Shown here: piece by piece, positions 55,709 to 64,000 of the stretch
Layout: every line of letters starts with the position of its first letter
Numbering within the stretch: position 1 is the stretch's first letter
Assembly: GCF_002261225.1 (NCBI RefSeq)
Contig: NZ_NEVM01000002.1
Location: 124,001-188,000, forward strand
From: Bordetella genomosp. 10
GTDB taxonomy: Bacteria; Pseudomonadota; Gammaproteobacteria; Burkholderiales; Burkholderiaceae_B
Length of the DNA stretch: 64,000 nucleotides
Reading direction: 5' to 3'
Position numbers and translations under genes: made by a program
The notes under the pieces: generated by a model
Databases searched by the model: none
The model's input: only the letters and a program-made list of their open reading frames with translations
Told to the model about the DNA's origin: nothing

Positions 55709-58165
55709 ATGTCACGTCGCCTATCCCATCTTTCCCATGGGCGAGCATTCCCTGTATCCAGCAAGGCCGGGCGGGGGCGCCAGGGGCGGCGTCCCGCGCG
55801 GATCGCCGCGGCCCTTCGGTTCGCCGTGCTCGGCGGCCTGCTGACGGCGGGAGACCCCGCTGCCTTCGCGCAAGCGCCGGAGCAGAGGCCGGAGCCCGTG
55901 GCGGACTCGGCCCGGTCCGAGGACAGGCGCGCCTACGACATTCCCCCCGGGTCCCTAGGCGAGGTGCTGGCGCGATTCGCCCGGGAATCGGGCGCGCTGC
56001 TGGCCACGACCCCGGAGCAGGTGGGCGGCAGGACCAGTCCCGGGGTGCGCGGCACGTTCGGCGCCCAGGCCGCGCTGGACAGGCTGCTGGCGGGCACGGG
56101 ACTGGAAGCGGCGCGCAACGCGCAGGGGCAGTTCATTCTGCGCGAGGCCATGGACGACGTCACGACATTGCCGGTCACCGTGGTCAGCGCCTCCGGCTTC
56201 GAGCAGGACATCAGGAACGCGCCCGCGAGCATCAGCGTCATCACCAGCCAGGAACTGGAGAATCGCCAGTTCAGTTCCCTGCAGGACATCGCCCGGGAAG
56301 TGCCCGGCGTCGCGGTGATCGGTTCGGGGCGGCAGAGCGGCCTGTCGATTCGCGGCATGGAGAAAGGCTACACGCTGGTGCTGGTCGACGGCATGCGGGT
56401 GCGATCGGAAACGGGCAACCCGAGAGAACTGAACAACGAGGACCTGGACAGCAACTTCATTCCTCCGCTTTCGTCGATAGACCGGATCGAGGTCGTGCGC
56501 GGGCCGATGAGTTCGCTCTACGGCAGCGATGCGATGGGCGGCGTCATCAACGTCATCACGAAGAAGACGCCCGAGAAATGGAGCGGCAGCGTCGAATACG
56601 GCTTCCGGGCGCCGGACAGCGGTTCGATGGGCAACCAGCAGCAAAAGAACCTCTATCTTTCCGGCCCCATCGTCAGCGATCTGATCGGGCTTTCCCTGTG
56701 GGGAAACGAGACGCACCAGGACGAGGACCATTACTACGGCGGCTATCAGGAATCCACGCGGCGCACGGCGGGCGGCAAGCTGCGGCTGACGCCGAACCGG
56801 AACCATGACCTCACCGTGAACTACGCGAAATCCAGCCAGCACTACGTCGGCAATCCCGACGGCACGCTGCTTTCCACCGCCAGCATCGCGGACAGGAAAT
56901 GGACCCGGGAAAACTGGGGCGTGGCGTATACGGGGCAATTCGACGCGGGCAGGCTGGAGCTGAAGTACTACCAGGAAGACTACGAAAGACTCACCTATCC
57001 GGCCAGCAGCACCTATACGACCGGTTCGACGAACAAGGTGGGCGACGCCCGGTTCGTCACCGGCCTGGGCAGCCACATGTTGAGCCTCGGCTCCCAATGG
57101 ACGAACGACAGGCTGACGAACAGCGACCTGGGCGGCGGACGCAGCGGCAGCTACGGCACCCGCAAGGCGACGGAGCGGGCCTATTTCGCGGAAGACGAAT
57201 GGGAGTTGATGCGCGAAAAGCTTTTCCTGACGCTGGGCACGCGCCTTACCGACAACGAGTTCTTCGGCAACCAGGTGTCGCCGCGCGCCTATCTGGTCTT
57301 CAACCACGACAGCCACTGGACCTTCAAGGGCGGCGTAGCGACAGGCTACAAGAGTCCCAAGATCACGCAGATCGACGGCACGACGGCCTCGCAGCGCGGC
57401 GGCGGCACCAGCCAGTTCCTGATCGTGGGCAATCCCGACCTGAAGCCGGAGACCAGCACGAACTATGAAATCGGCGCGCGCTATACCGACGACGAGTCGC
57501 TGAGCGGCGGCCTGACGCTGTTCTACAACGACTTCGACAACAAGATCATCAACACCAACTCCTACTTCTTCGACGACGGGAGCGGCGGGCGGATTTCGGC
57601 GTACTGCACGTCAGGCTCGGTCGGAACCCGGAATTGTCCCGCCTGGGGAACGTGGCTGAACATGAAGACCGCGAAGATCCGCGGTGTCGAACTGGACGGG
57701 AAGTGGGACATCAGCAAGGTGCTGAGCCTGAAAGGCAACTACACCTTCACCGATTCGCGCATCAACGCGGGCAACGTGACCATCAACACGCCGGCGGGCC
57801 CGCGCTCCTTCGGCGACACGCTGGCAAAGCTGGACGGCAATTCGCTGGTCGGCATTCCCAGGCACAACGGTTCGGTGACGCTCAACTATCGTCCCAGCGA
57901 CGTGTTGTCGGGTTTCCTGCGCCTGAACTACGAAGGGCAGATCACCGCGGTCAGCTTCGAGAACAACACCGTCGACAAGAGCGACAAGGACCTGATCACC
58001 CTCGATGCGGGCGTGACCTATGCGCTGACCAAATACCTCTCGTTCAACTTCACGGTGGACAACATTACCGACGCCAAGCGCTTCAAGGTGAACAACGACA
58101 CCGGCGCCTATCGCTATTCGGAGCGCGGCCGCAGCTACTACGCCAGCGTCCGGGGCCGGTTCTGA
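55709..58165 (+). CDS. TonB-dependent siderophore receptor, FecA-type with signalling domain
   Basis: An 818-residue outer-membrane receptor. Signal peptide, cut near AFAQA (about residue 55); a secretin/TonB short N-terminal (STN) signalling domain (YDIPPGSLGEVLARFARESG, about 75-94); a TonB-box-like segment DVTTLPVTVVSASG; the plug with LVLVDGMRVR and RIEVVRGPMSSLYGSDAMGG; and a 22-strand barrel ending YYASVRGRF. The STN domain is the part that talks to FecR in FecI/FecR systems. The ligand is not determined; plug features resemble CirA/FepA-like catecholate receptors. Start ATG at 55709 is the first one giving the signal peptide. Confidence 0.93.
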   Translation: MSRRLSHLSHGRAFPVSSKAGRGRQGRRPARIAAALRFAVLGGLLTAGDPAAFAQAPEQRPEPVADSARSEDRRAYDIPPGSLGEVLARFARESGALLATTPEQVGGRTSPGVRGTFGAQAALDRLLAGTGLEAARNAQGQFILREAMDDVTTLPVTVVSASGFEQDIRNAPASISVITSQELENRQFSSLQDIAREVPGVAVIGSGRQSGLSIRGMEKGYTLVLVDGMRVRSETGNPRELNNEDLDSNFIPPLSSIDRIEVVRGPMSSLYGSDAMGGVINVITKKTPEKWSGSVEYGFRAPDSGSMGNQQQKNLYLSGPIVSDLIGLSLWGNETHQDEDHYYGGYQESTRRTAGGKLRLTPNRNHDLTVNYAKSSQHYVGNPDGTLLSTASIADRKWTRENWGVAYTGQFDAGRLELKYYQEDYERLTYPASSTYTTGSTNKVGDARFVTGLGSHMLSLGSQWTNDRLTNSDLGGGRSGSYGTRKATERAYFAEDEWELMREKLFLTLGTRLTDNEFFGNQVSPRAYLVFNHDSHWTFKGGVATGYKSPKITQIDGTTASQRGGGTSQFLIVGNPDLKPETSTNYEIGARYTDDESLSGGLTLFYNDFDNKIINTNSYFFDDGSGGRISAYCTSGSVGTRNCPAWGTWLNMKTAKIRGVELDGKWDISKVLSLKGNYTFTDSRINAGNVTINTPAGPRSFGDTLAKLDGNSLVGIPRHNGSVTLNYRPSDVLSGFLRLNYEGQITAVSFENNTVDKSDKDLITLDAGVTYALTKYLSFNFTVDNITDAKRFKVNNDTGAYRYSERGRSYYASVRGRF

Positions 58166-58194
58166 GCCTCACCCATTCGATCGGATTGGAAATC

Positions 58195-58560
58195 ATGGCG
58201 CATTCAAACAAGCTCGCGCGCGCGGACGGGAAGGGGAACGGAAAGGGGAAGGGGAACGGGAAGGGGGCCGCGATCGCCGCGATCGGGCGCCTGGGCCTGG
58301 TCGCGCACGTCATCGCCATCTGCCTGCTGGCCTACCTCGCGAGTTCCCGCCTGGTCGACGTGACGGGCGTGCTGCTGCATCGCATGGGCATGAAGGATAC
58401 CGACGCCGTGATGGCGGCGAGCATGGCGGGCTTCCTGTACTTGTGGGTCATCCTGATGTGGGCGTTCGCGCAGCGGAGCATCGCCCGCGCATGGTTGAGC
58501 GTCGGCGGCCTGGCCGGCGCGGCCATGGCGGCGGCCTGGATGGCGGGAGAGATGGCATGA
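58195..58560 (+). CDS. Iron-uptake-associated membrane protein, DUF3649-like
   Basis: A 121-residue protein: a Lys/Gly/Asn-rich start (repeats of GKGNGK at residues about 13-24, encoded by a purine-only tract), then three hydrophobic helices (LGLVAHVIAICLLAYLASSR, VMAASMAGFLYLWVILMWAF, WLSVGGLAGAAMAAAWMAGE). Size, helices and position between a receptor and a PepSY gene match DUF3649. Role unknown, perhaps in ferric-siderophore handling at the inner membrane. It overlaps the next gene by ATGA. Confidence 0.8.
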   Translation: MAHSNKLARADGKGNGKGKGNGKGAAIAAIGRLGLVAHVIAICLLAYLASSRLVDVTGVLLHRMGMKDTDAVMAASMAGFLYLWVILMWAFAQRSIARAWLSVGGLAGAAMAAAWMAGEMA

Positions 58561-60284
58561 AAGAGGGATTCCGCGCCCGGATGGGCATACTTCATACCTG
58601 GGCCGGGCTGGTGTTGAGCGCCTTGTTGTTCGCGATCTTCTGGACGGGAACGCTGTCCGTATTCGACAAGGAGATCGATCGCTGGATGATGCCGGTAACC
58701 CGGATCGGCATGCACGATTTCCCCGCATTGTCGGTGGACCGCGACGTCATGCCGCTGCTGGCGGAGCGGGCGCGCGCGGCTTCCGCCTGGAGCATCATCC
58801 TGCCCAGCGAGCGCACCCCTTACCTGGGACTGAGCTACGACTCGCCGGCCTCGCACATACCGGTCCGGGAGCGGTTCCATCCCGCCACGCTGGCGCCGCT
58901 TCCGGCATCGAACACGCGCGGCGCGAGCAACTTCATCTATCCGTTTCACCACAACCTGACCCTGCGGCAAGACAATGTCGGCGCGTGGCTGGTGGGTATC
59001 GCTGGCATGGGCATGCTGGTCCTGTTGATCTCCGGCATCGTGATCCATCGCAAGATATTCGCCGAGTTCTTCACCCTCAGGCTGCTTCGCAGTTTCGGGC
59101 GGGCGAACCTGGACCTGCACAACGTCACGGGCGTCGTGCTGCTGCCTTTCACCATCATGATCACCTTGTCGGGGCTGGTCATCGCGCACTTGATCTATTT
59201 CCCGCAGGCGCCGGATGCCGTCCTGCAGGATCGTCCGGCGGCGTCGGCGTCCGGCGCGCAGGCCAGGCCCCGGGCCGCCGCGGCGACGCCGGGACAGCCG
59301 TCGGGCCGCGCCCCGCGCGCCCAGGAGGGAGAGGCCGGGCGCGGCGGCGAGGGCGCCCAGGGCGCGGCCCGGCGCCGGTTCCTGGCCGAGGCGCTGGGAC
59401 GCGTCCGGCCGCCGAAGGCCGGCGAGCCGGCCGGCATGGCGTCGATCGACGCGATGATCGACGCCGCCGAACGCGAGTGGGGCGCGGGCGCCGTCTACAT
59501 GGTGCGGGCCAACAATCCCGGCGACGCCGGCGGCATCGTGGCGCTGCGCATGAGCAGCGAGGATAGCGTCACGAAGTACATCGACAACAGGCGTTTCTCC
59601 CTGGCCACCGGAGATCCGGTCAAGTCGTTCCAGGCTTCGCCCACGGTGAACGTATGGAACTTCATCGGCGGGATGCACTACCTCCAGTTCAGCAACTGGC
59701 TGCTGCGCTGGCTATATTTTCTCGGCGGGCTCGGCGCCTGCGCGATGATCGCCACGGGGCTGTTCCACTGGACGCAGGCGCGCAACAAGGGCAGCCGGGG
59801 CGCGCGCCTGAACGTCGCGCTGATGAACGTGATGAATGTGGCGGCGGTCACCGGCATCATCGCCGCGACGGGGGCCTTCCTGCTCGCCAATCGCTGTGTG
59901 GGCGATAAAGGCCAACTCGCCGGCATGGCCGGCCGCGATCTGGAAGTCTATGCCTTCTATGGCGTGTGGCTGCTGTGCGCGTTGCACGCGGCGGTCCGGG
60001 TCCTGACGCATCCGGGGCAGGGTTACCTGCGCGCATGGCGGGAGCAATGCTGGGCCATCGTCGCGCTCTCGGTGGCCGCGGTCGTCCTGAACTGGGTCAC
60101 GACCGGCGACCACCTGATCAAGACCATGTTCACGGAGCCCTATTGGCAGGTGGCCGGGGTGGACCTGAGCCTGTTGGCCGCCGCGGCGCTGGCCGTCCGC
60201 GCTGCGCGCAAGCTCGCGCTGCGCGAACGCGGCGGCATGCAGGGCAAGGCCATGCCGCCCGCGTCGGAGGTGCATCATGCCTGA
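58557..60284 (+). CDS. PepSY-associated transmembrane (ferric reductase-like) protein
   Basis: A 575-residue PepSY_TM protein. Helix 1 (HTWAGLVLSALLFAIFWTGT, about 13-32), paired His-containing helices around residues 140-175 and 205-230, a long periplasmic part with an Ala/Arg/Pro-rich insert (about 222-275) and two more helix groups at the C-terminal half. PepSY_TM proteins next to siderophore receptors (such as FiuB/FoxB-type) are thought to reduce or release siderophore-bound iron in the periplasm. It overlaps both neighbours (four bases before, eight after), showing tight coupling. Confidence 0.88.
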   Translation: MKEGFRARMGILHTWAGLVLSALLFAIFWTGTLSVFDKEIDRWMMPVTRIGMHDFPALSVDRDVMPLLAERARAASAWSIILPSERTPYLGLSYDSPASHIPVRERFHPATLAPLPASNTRGASNFIYPFHHNLTLRQDNVGAWLVGIAGMGMLVLLISGIVIHRKIFAEFFTLRLLRSFGRANLDLHNVTGVVLLPFTIMITLSGLVIAHLIYFPQAPDAVLQDRPAASASGAQARPRAAAATPGQPSGRAPRAQEGEAGRGGEGAQGAARRRFLAEALGRVRPPKAGEPAGMASIDAMIDAAEREWGAGAVYMVRANNPGDAGGIVALRMSSEDSVTKYIDNRRFSLATGDPVKSFQASPTVNVWNFIGGMHYLQFSNWLLRWLYFLGGLGACAMIATGLFHWTQARNKGSRGARLNVALMNVMNVAAVTGIIAATGAFLLANRCVGDKGQLAGMAGRDLEVYAFYGVWLLCALHAAVRVLTHPGQGYLRAWREQCWAIVALSVAAVVLNWVTTGDHLIKTMFTEPYWQVAGVDLSLLAAAALAVRAARKLALRERGGMQGKAMPPASEVHHA

Positions 60285-60597
60285 AGCGTTGTGGCTGTCA
60301 CTGGCGGCCGTCCTGAATCTGGCCGGCATGGGGTGGCTGGCCCTGGCGAAGGACGCGCACTGGGCGCAGGCAATGCAGCGCCCGCCGAAAACGGCCGCCG
60401 CCGTTCGCCGGCCGTTGCGCCGCTTCGGGGCCGCGGCCCTGGTCCTGTCCTTCCTCTGCTGCCTGATGGCCGATCCACCGTCCATGGCCGTCCTGGTCTG
60501 GACGATGATGCTGGCGGGCGCCGCCATCTTCGTCGCCTTGACCTTGACATGGCGCGCGCGCGTGTTGGGCTTGCTGTGGCCGTGGGGGCGGGGGTAA
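60277..60597 (+). CDS. DUF3325-like membrane protein
   Basis: A 106-residue protein with three hydrophobic helices (residues about 5-25, 46-66 and 69-92) and a WAQAM/RPLRR loop. Small size and place at the end of a receptor-DUF3649-PepSY operon match DUF3325, of unknown function. Start ATG 60277 overlaps the PepSY gene by eight bases. Confidence 0.82.
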   Translation: MPEALWLSLAAVLNLAGMGWLALAKDAHWAQAMQRPPKTAAAVRRPLRRFGAAALVLSFLCCLMADPPSMAVLVWTMMLAGAAIFVALTLTWRARVLGLLWPWGRG

Positions 60598-60682
60598 GGG
60601 AAGGGCGCTACAGCCCATGGAAAGGCGCTACCTGGCAGAACGTAGGACACTTCCAGTCGGCGTTGACAGGGCCGGGCGATCA

Positions 60683-60712
60683 TTGCGACAGCGCGAACCC
60701 TCATGCTATCCT
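60683..60712 (+). promoter_or_regulatory. Promoter candidate of the amino-acid ABC operon
   Basis: TTGCGA (60683-60688), 18-base spacer, TATCCT (60707-60712) with an upstream TGC extension. It is 140 bases before the binding-protein gene, in a gap of 254 bases that shows no gene. Confidence 0.4.
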
Positions 60713-60851
60713 CAGCCGCCTATCGCGTTTTGTATTGCAAGCATCCCAATACGCCTGGCGGCCTTCATTGCCGGCGCATTCCCTGCCCGCTTCCGTATTT
60801 CCGGGCGGGCAGCCGTAAACCGATCTGTCCCACCATTTATCCGGAGAGACG

Positions 60852-61778
60852 ATGTTTACCAAGAAGCTCTGCATTTCGGCTGCGGCGATGTCCTTGTCGT
60901 TCGCTTGCCTCGCTCTCCAGGGCGCGCACGCGGCCGATGCGCCGGCGGGCGGCGGAACCGAATTCCTGGCGACGGACTTCCTGTCCACCCTGAAGCCGGA
61001 CCAGGACGCCATCGATGCCTTGCCGCCGGATATCAAGAGCAGGAAGACATTGACGATCGGGGGCGAAACGACCCTGGCGCCTTACCTGTTCCGGCAGGAC
61101 GGCAAGATCACCGGCATCGAGGCCGACTTCATGCAGGCGCTGGAAAAGGTGCTGGACGTCAAGATCAACGTGATCAACACCGGCTTCAGCTCCATGATCA
61201 TCGGCTTGCTGTCCAAGCGCGTGGACGTGGCGATGTCGGACTTCTCGGACACGGTCGAGCGCGAGCAGCAGGTGGATTTCGTCGACTACACGAAGACCGG
61301 CCAGATGCTGATCGTGGCCAAGGGCAATCCCTTGAATATCCATTCCGTGGCGGACTTGTGCGGCCACGTCGCCGCCGGGCCCACCGGCAGCCTCTCGGTG
61401 CAGCTCGCGGACCAGCAGTCCACCAAGTGCGTGGCCGACGGCAAGAAGCCCGTCGACGTGAAGAGGTATCCGAGCGGCGCCGACACGTACCTGGCGCTGG
61501 AGAATGGCCGCGTGGACGCGTCCGGCATCGACTATGCGATTGCCGCGCACCAGGCCAAGGCGTCCAACGGCAAGCTGGAGCTGGCGGGCGAGCTGTTCGC
61601 GCTGGGCTATCACGGGGCCGCCCTGCCCAAGGACAATCCGCAGTTGCGCGACGCGCTGCTCAAGGCCTTCCAGAGCATCTACAAGCAGGGCGCCGCCGAG
61701 AAAATCCTGGCGAAGTGGGATGTCTCGCAGATGATAATGGACGCGCCCGCGATCAATGCGATGACGGCACATAAGTGA
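60852..61778 (+). CDS. Periplasmic amino-acid-binding protein of an ABC transporter
   Basis: A 308-residue family 3 binding protein with a signal peptide (FTKKLCISAAAMSLSFACLA, cleavage near AHAAD, about residue 26). Family marks are GKITGIEADFMQALEKVLDV (about 94-113), AMSDFSDTVEREQQVDFVDY (about 136-155) and the ENGRVDASGIDYAIAAHQAK stretch near 217. The family binds polar amino acids or related molecules. It overlaps the permease start by one base and leads a three-gene operon. Confidence 0.93.
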   Translation: MFTKKLCISAAAMSLSFACLALQGAHAADAPAGGGTEFLATDFLSTLKPDQDAIDALPPDIKSRKTLTIGGETTLAPYLFRQDGKITGIEADFMQALEKVLDVKINVINTGFSSMIIGLLSKRVDVAMSDFSDTVEREQQVDFVDYTKTGQMLIVAKGNPLNIHSVADLCGHVAAGPTGSLSVQLADQQSTKCVADGKKPVDVKRYPSGADTYLALENGRVDASGIDYAIAAHQAKASNGKLELAGELFALGYHGAALPKDNPQLRDALLKAFQSIYKQGAAEKILAKWDVSQMIMDAPAINAMTAHK

Positions 61779-62710
61779 TGCCTGCCAAGGCGAACACGGT
61801 GTCTTCCGAGGCCAGCCCGGGATCCGGGGGCAATCGCAAGCTGGTGTACGCGCCGCGCCGCCATCCGATACAACTGCTCATCGGGCTGGCGGTGCTGGTC
61901 TTCCTGGTCCTGATCGGGAACAGCCTGCTCAACAACAAGAATATGCAGTGGCACGTGGTGATCGGCTATCTGTTCGATCAGCATGTGCTGCACGGCGTCC
62001 TCGTCACGCTGGGACTGACCGTCCTGTGCCAGATCCTGGCCGTCATCATCGGGACGATCGTCGCGGTCATGCGCCTGTCCGGCAGCCGCGTGATGATGCC
62101 GGTGGCGGTGGGCTACCTGTGGCTTTTCCGGGGCACGCCGCTGCTGGTGCAATTGATATTCTGGTACAACATCGCCGCCTTGTTCCCGCACCTCGTCCTG
62201 GGCATTCCCTTCACCAGCTACCATGAGGTCATTTCGACCAATACGCTGATTTCCGGGTTTACCGCGGCCATCCTGGGTTTTTCGCTGCATGAGGCCGCCT
62301 ACATGGCCGAAATCGTCCGCGCCGGCATCCTGTCGGTCAGCACGGGGCAGAAGGAAGCCGCGCTGTCCACCGGCATGACCGAGGCGCAAGCCATGCGGCG
62401 CGTGATATTGCCGCAGGCCATGCGGGTCATCATTCCCCCCACGGGCAACCAGGCGATCAATTTGATGAAGGCGACCTCGCTGGTCGCGTTCATATCGGGC
62501 GGCGACCTGTTGAGCAACGTCGCCGATATCTATTCCGTGAATTTTGCCGTGATACCCCTGCTGGTGGTGGCCAGCCTGTGGTACCTGGCGCTCGTGACGA
62601 TCGCGACGATCGGCCAGACGTATCTGGAGCGCGCGGTCGGCAAGGGGCACGGCGCTTCTGCCGTCCGCAAGCTGCAAGGAAACCTACCCGATGGATCAGG
62701 CCAGGCCTAA
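61778..62710 (+). CDS. Amino-acid ABC transporter permease (HisM/GlnP type)
   Basis: A 310-residue permease with five or more helices and a polar N-terminal leader of about 30 residues. The EAA loop for ATPase docking is [20 protein letters not shown], followed by [20 protein letters not shown] (about 172-210). The upstream [20 protein letters not shown] region is the HisMQ-type start helix. ATG 61778 shares its A with the TGA of the binding-protein gene. A single permease gene implies a homodimer. Confidence 0.93.
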   Translation: MPAKANTVSSEASPGSGGNRKLVYAPRRHPIQLLIGLAVLVFLVLIGNSLLNNKNMQWHVVIGYLFDQHVLHGVLVTLGLTVLCQILAVIIGTIVAVMRLSGSRVMMPVAVGYLWLFRGTPLLVQLIFWYNIAALFPHLVLGIPFTSYHEVISTNTLISGFTAAILGFSLHEAAYMAEIVRAGILSVSTGQKEAALSTGMTEAQAMRRVILPQAMRVIIPPTGNQAINLMKATSLVAFISGGDLLSNVADIYSVNFAVIPLLVVASLWYLALVTIATIGQTYLERAVGKGHGASAVRKLQGNLPDGSGQA

Positions 62711-63500
62711 GCCGACGAGCCAGCAGGCGTACCGGTATCCAGTCGAAATCGATGGCCTGGTCAAGGCCTTCGGCGACAACGTCGTGTTGAACGGCATTTC
62801 GCTGAACGTGTCGGCGGGCGAGGTGCTGGCGATCATCGGGCCGTCCGGCTCGGGCAAGTCCACGCTGCTGCGCTGTATCAATCATCTGGAAAAACCGACC
62901 GGCGGCACCATCAAGGTCTGCGGCGAATATATCGGCTATCGCCGCAAGGGCGATGTCCTGCGTGAAATCGGCGGCAAGGAGCTGGCCCGGCAGCGCGCGC
63001 ATACGGGCATGGTCTTCCAGAATTTCAATCTCTACTCGCATAAGACCGCGCTGGAAAACATCATCGAGAGCCCGGTCCACGTCAAGGGCGTGGCCATCCC
63101 GGTGGCGAAGGCGCGCGCGCGCGATCTGCTGGCGCGTGTCGGCCTGGCCGAGCGCGCCGACGCCTATCCCGCGCAATTGTCGGGCGGCCAGCAGCAGCGC
63201 GTCGCCATTGCCCGGGCGCTGGCCACCGATCCGGACGTGATGTTGTTCGACGAGCCCACGTCGGCGCTCGATCCGGAGCTGGTGGGCGAGGTGCTGGCGG
63301 TCATGCGCGAGATCGCGGAATCGGGCATGACGATGATCGTCGTCACGCACGAGATCCAGTTCGCGCACGACGTCTGCGATCGGGTGGTTTTCATGGCGGA
63401 CGGGGGCATCGTGGAGCAGGGCGTCCCGGGCGACGTGCTGGACAACCCCAAGGCGGAACGCACGCGCGCTTTCCTGGGCCGCTTCAACGCCAGGGCGTGA
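62691..63500 (+). CDS. Amino-acid ABC transporter ATP-binding protein (HisP/GlnQ type)
   Basis: A 269-residue ABC ATPase. Walker [18 protein letters not shown] (about 49-65), Q-loop [17 protein letters not shown] (about 107-123), signature [16 protein letters not shown] (about 163-178), Walker [15 protein letters not shown] (about 184-197), and the H-loop [11 protein letters not shown]. This is the polar-amino-acid transporter class. It overlaps the permease gene by 20 bases. Confidence 0.95.
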   Translation: MDQARPKPTSQQAYRYPVEIDGLVKAFGDNVVLNGISLNVSAGEVLAIIGPSGSGKSTLLRCINHLEKPTGGTIKVCGEYIGYRRKGDVLREIGGKELARQRAHTGMVFQNFNLYSHKTALENIIESPVHVKGVAIPVAKARARDLLARVGLAERADAYPAQLSGGQQQRVAIARALATDPDVMLFDEPTSALDPELVGEVLAVMREIAESGMTMIVVTHEIQFAHDVCDRVVFMADGGIVEQGVPGDVLDNPKAERTRAFLGRFNARA

Positions 63501-63523
63501 GGCCGCCGGCGATTCCCCCGCGC

Positions 63524-63655
63524 CAAGTGATGTGCGGCATCCTGGGGCTCATCAATCCCGGCGACGCGGTACTCATCGAGAACCCGACGTACTCCCTTTA
63601 CGCCGATGCCATCCGCTTGGCTGGCGGCGTGGTGGAGAACTTCGGCCGGCGGGCG
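63524..63655 (+). pseudogene. Remnant of a class I/II aminotransferase
   Basis: A short stretch reads QVMCGILGLINPGDAVLIEN and then PTYSLYADAIRLAGGVVENF, closely matching the region of fold-type I aminotransferases where NPGD.VLI..PTY.....A...GG occurs. There is no sequence for the rest of such an enzyme on either side: upstream is the intact ATPase gene end (63500), downstream is the convergent receptor gene. It is probably a deletion relic, perhaps of an enzyme once tied to the transporter operon. Confidence 0.7.
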
Positions 63656-63708
63656 CGTCCCGCCGGCGTGGGACGCGGGATGAAAGCCCAGGCGGCTCGC
63701 CACCTGGC

Positions 63709-64000
63709 TCACCACTTGTATGACACCGACCCCAGCACGGTGCGCCCGTTGCCGTAGTAGCACTGCGTCGTGGTATTGCAACCCGCCACGTAGAAACGGT
63801 CGAACAGGTTGGAGACGTTGAGCTGCAAGCGCCAATGCTTGTCGATGTCGGCGTGCAGCGCCAGGTCCACCAGGGTGGCCGAGGGGACCTGGAAGGAATT
63901 GCTGGAATCGCCCGCCGTGTCGCCCAGGTAGCGGACGCCGACGCCGCCGCCCACGCGATAGTCCTCGTTTACCGGCACCGTGTAGTCGAGCCACAGCGAG
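63709..64000 (-). CDS. TonB-dependent siderophore receptor, C-terminal end (cut by the right edge)
   Basis: The minus-strand frame is open to the last base, so the gene continues beyond the window. The visible end of about 97 residues is the last barrel strands: LWLDYTVPVNEDYRVGGGVG, then SATLVDLALHADIDKHWRLQ and LNVSNLFDRFYVAGCN, finishing with VLGSVSYKW. This is the closing pattern of FhuA/FcuA-type ferric-siderophore receptors, with aromatic terminal residue for Bam recognition. The ligand cannot be assigned. Confidence 0.9.
   Translation of the reverse strand, partial: SLWLDYTVPVNEDYRVGGGVGVRYLGDTAGDSSNSFQVPSATLVDLALHADIDKHWRLQLNVSNLFDRFYVAGCNTTTQCYYGNGRTVLGSVSYKW

Noticed and set aside
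54339..55844. The 501-codon frame through fecR and the tandem repeat as one real protein
   Set aside because: After the G7 tract it loses all similarity to FecR and runs through the octanucleotide repeat and the 5' end of the receptor gene; the other frame carries the FecR continuation.

Overview
The window is a GC-rich (roughly two-thirds G+C) beta-proteobacterial chromosome segment. Gene content and order suggest Bordetella or a close relative in the Alcaligenaceae: the minus-strand run yebC-purD-hemF-nadD-rsfS-rlmH-maf, a split pntAA/pntAB/pntB transhydrogenase, glcDEF next to a D-lactate dehydrogenase-like gene, and a fecIR/TonB-receptor/DUF3649/PepSY/DUF3325 iron cassette. The genus is an inference from memory of related genomes. 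No rRNA or tRNA gene, CRISPR array, integrase or intact insertion sequence was seen.

Layout. 1-2536: a leucine-rich-repeat protein with an IpaH/SspH-type NEL ubiquitin-ligase domain, cut by the left edge and broken by a one-base frameshift. 2641-8074 (minus): housekeeping block for tRNA/rRNA quality control, NAD, haem and purine synthesis. 8234-15471: a HerA-like ATPase, then a minus-strand set for uptake and processing of an organic amine or amino acid (aminotransferase, EamA exporter, histone-deacetylase-fold amidohydrolase, cupin, ABC binding protein), divergent from a MocR regulator (15820) followed by a tartrate/malate dehydrogenase. 18789-19835: an orphan glycan-related protein. 19943-24802: an EmrAB-type tripartite efflux operon and its MarR repressor, with matching operators. 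25165-34288: quinone oxidoreductase, small lipoprotein, fbp, pepN, a DUF4136 lipoprotein, an H-NS-like protein, a nitrilase-family amidase and tldD.

34459-35720: a Phe-type transcription attenuator (leader peptide with four Phe and one Tyr in six codons, antiterminator and terminator) directly before an AroG-type DAHP synthase. This is the best-supported regulatory element here. 35836-41272: D-2-hydroxyacid (lactate/glycolate) oxidation. 41301-47713: transhydrogenase, mnmA, a GST and purB. 47714-50581: several small hypothetical genes and a cold-shock gene with a long leader. 50842-53586: a chemoreceptor and a MarR-GNAT fusion regulator with a doubled operator over its own promoter.

53639-60597: a Fur-box-preceded FecI/FecR iron-uptake locus. 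Its fecR is frameshifted in a seven-G tract, and an octanucleotide tandem repeat lies between fecR and the receptor gene; both are candidate slippage sites. 60852-63500: a polar amino-acid ABC transporter, followed by an aminotransferase remnant and the 3' end of a second TonB-dependent receptor that runs off the right edge.

Two genes carry apparent one-base insertions in homopolymers (C5 in the NEL gene, G7 in fecR). They could be decay, reversible switching or assembly error; the sequence alone cannot tell.
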